Shown here: positions 62,512 to 64,000 of the stretch, one piece after another
How the letters are laid out: each line of letters starts with the position of its first letter
Numbering within the stretch: position 1 is the first letter of the stretch
Assembly (NCBI GenBank): GCA_030323885.1
Contig: CM059190.1
Location: 84,002,709 to 84,066,708, forward strand
DNA length: 64,000 nt
Reading direction: 5' to 3'
Source of the DNA: Branchipolynoe longqiensis
Lineage: Eukaryota > Annelida > Polychaeta > Phyllodocida > Polynoidae
The notes under the pieces: generated by a model
What the model was told of the DNA's origin: nothing
What the model saw: only the letters and a program-made list of their open reading frames with translations
Database searches by the model: none
Program-made: the position numbers and the translations under genes

Positions 62512-62705
62512 ATGTTTATAAATGGTTTCCACTAGCAACCCGCCCTCTGATGGCAGTGGAAGAATGAATGTCGTAGTTAGCAGCCCACTGCACATCATAT
62601 TCTGAGAAAAAAATGTTATAGAGGATTTACACCACCGATCACCCCTCTGATGGCTATAACTAATGTTGTGGGTAGCAATTCACTGCCCATTTTCCGCGGA
62701 AAGGG
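62512..62705 (+). repeat. Two diverged units of the 96-bp satellite family
   Basis: GGTTTCCACTAGCAACCCGC...CTCTGATGGCAGTGG and AGAGGATTTACACCACCGAT...CTCTGATGGCTATAA, each followed by a GTAGCA..CACTGC-like segment. Confidence 0.7.
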
Positions 62706-62754
62706 TCTAGTGCAGAGAAGATTGCTGTGTTTCCAGAGATGTTGGCATTGAATT

Positions 62755-63390
62755 CTTGTCTAGTCTAGTATAGCATAGCATCGTCTACTATAGCATTGTG
62801 GTCTAGTATAGCATAATATGGACTAATATAGCCTAGTATGGTCTAGTATTGCACAGTATGGTTTAGTATCGCATATTAGTATAGCATAGTCTAGTGTAGC
62901 ATAGTATGGTTTAGTATAGCATAGTATGGTCTAGTATGGCATAGTGAGGTCTAGTATAGAATAGTACAGTCTAGTATAGCATGATATGGACTAATATAGC
63001 CTAGTATGGTCTAGTATTGCACAGTACGGTTTAGTATCACATATTAGTATAGCATAGTCTAGTGTAGCATAGTATGGTTTAGTATTGCATAGTATGATCT
63101 AGTATGGCATAGTGAGGTCTAGTATAGAATAGTATAGTCTAGTATAGCATGACATAGTATAGTATAGCAAAGTATGGTTTAGTATAGCATAGTATGGTTT
63201 GGTATAGCATAGTGAGGTCTAGTATAGCATACCATAGTCTAGTGTAGCATTGTATTATCTAGTATATTATAGTACTGCCTAGTATAGCATAGTATGGTCT
63301 AGTATTGCACAGTGAGGTCTAGTATAGCATAGTATTGCCAAGTATAGCATAGTATTGTCTAGTAAAGCATGGTATGGTCTAGTATGAGCT
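62755..63390 (+). repeat. CTAGTATAGCATAGTATGGT minisatellite, degenerate
   Basis: Roughly 10- and 20-bp units such as TAGTATAGCA and TAGTATGGTC, with many variants. Two segments (about 62805-62970 and 62985-63145) match in longer order, showing a higher-order duplication. Confidence 0.9.
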
Positions 63391-63408
63391 TCACGTCTGT
63401 ATTAAATA

Positions 63409-63475
63409 TTATAGACCCCCAATAGCCGATGTTTACTTTTTGTGCTGGGGTGTCATTAAAGAAACAAACAAACAA
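63409..63475 (+). mobile_element. Degenerate SINE tail
   Basis: CCCAATAGCCGATGTTTAC then GGTGTCATTAAAGAAACAAA resembles the SINE B 3' end. Confidence 0.5.
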
Positions 63476-64000
63476 ATATTAAATAGCATGAACAAACTAA
63501 TTCTGCCGATTCTATATTCTGTGACCTCACGTGCCCTATGATCTAGATGGGGACCTTTGAACCCGCCCCCCCCCCCACATCATTCCAATTCGATTCTGTG
63601 ATAGACTTTATAACGACGGAATAAAATCTGCCGAAAACTACATGATGTTGGCATCACTTTCCGCAGGCAGAGTTGTGGGCAATTTAAACAAATTAAAACT
63701 GATCGGGTTACAGGTAAGGCCAAATAAAACAAACAAAATTGGTTATCGTCCCCGCCCATGTCTGAAAAATCGCCCACCGGTGATTTAATTTTGTTATAAT
63801 TATTTCTTCAAACTGCTCAAAAATATGTTGGGTCAGCATCAACTTCCAGATGTTATAAGTAAATATGTATGGATAGCGGTTAACACCGTTAAACCATTAC
63901 ATGTGCATGCACTGAAATTGATGTTTTTGTAACTCCATTGAAATCATGTAAAAATACTGAAAATAATTAAAAAATACAAATAAAAACAACCTGCTCGACC
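63476..64000. other. Unassigned interval at the window edge
   Basis: A C-run at 63557-63569; no supported gene. Confidence 0.4.

Overview
The window looks like a repeat-saturated stretch of an animal genome, most likely a marine mollusc. This is inferred from tRNA-derived SINEs with mollusc-type tails (ending near AAATAAAACAAACTTTC), many short inverted-repeat DNA transposons, a DIRS tyrosine-recombinase retroelement, Ty3/gypsy and non-LTR remnants, and a few isolated GC3-rich exons with canonical splice sites. No complete host gene is visible and nothing looks prokaryotic. The species call is an inference.

Layout. Positions 1-7292 hold the 3' part of a Ty3/gypsy-like LTR retroelement: a frameshifted integrase (1-1563), then two unrecognised ORFs that overlap by 11 bp (2563-3780 and 3770-5137), a degenerate tandem repeat, a GC-rich insertion and a possible short LTR. 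From 7293 to 13000 come inverted-repeat elements, including a foldback-like element (7920-9938) built on a large inverted microsatellite with another element nested in it. From 13000 to 39700 is a mosaic of SINEs (families called A, B and C here), TTAA-flanked and other MITEs, non-LTR fragments, satellites and microsatellites. Two small stretches there look like host coding exons: 13915-14420 (+) and 16300-16466 (-).

From 39693 to 51490 is the best preserved system, a DIRS retrotransposon coded on the minus strand (gag-like, RT/RNase H, tyrosine recombinase) with inverted termini and an internal complementary region. It appears twice, separated by exactly 500 N. The first copy stops at the gap and the second block starts at the gap with the same flanking DNA at a constant offset of 5784 bp, so this is probably an unmerged contig overlap rather than two insertions. 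Downstream, 51490-64000 holds further non-LTR fragments, nested DNA elements, a host exon on the minus strand (59457-59627), a 65-bp satellite and a degenerate minisatellite.

The most unusual theme is a set of inverted-repeat elements (7920-9938, 9257-9716, 21340-21827, 31603-32298, 54973-55667, 35131-35710, 38557-38759, 59908-60535). Their ends are near GGGGCTGTCACAC or AAGCCCCGTTCACAC, and their bodies are largely degenerate reiterations of a short element-specific word, often changing strand near the middle. Several have target duplications that can be read directly from nested insertions. Family names and repeat boundaries come from reading the sequence by eye; no database search was possible.
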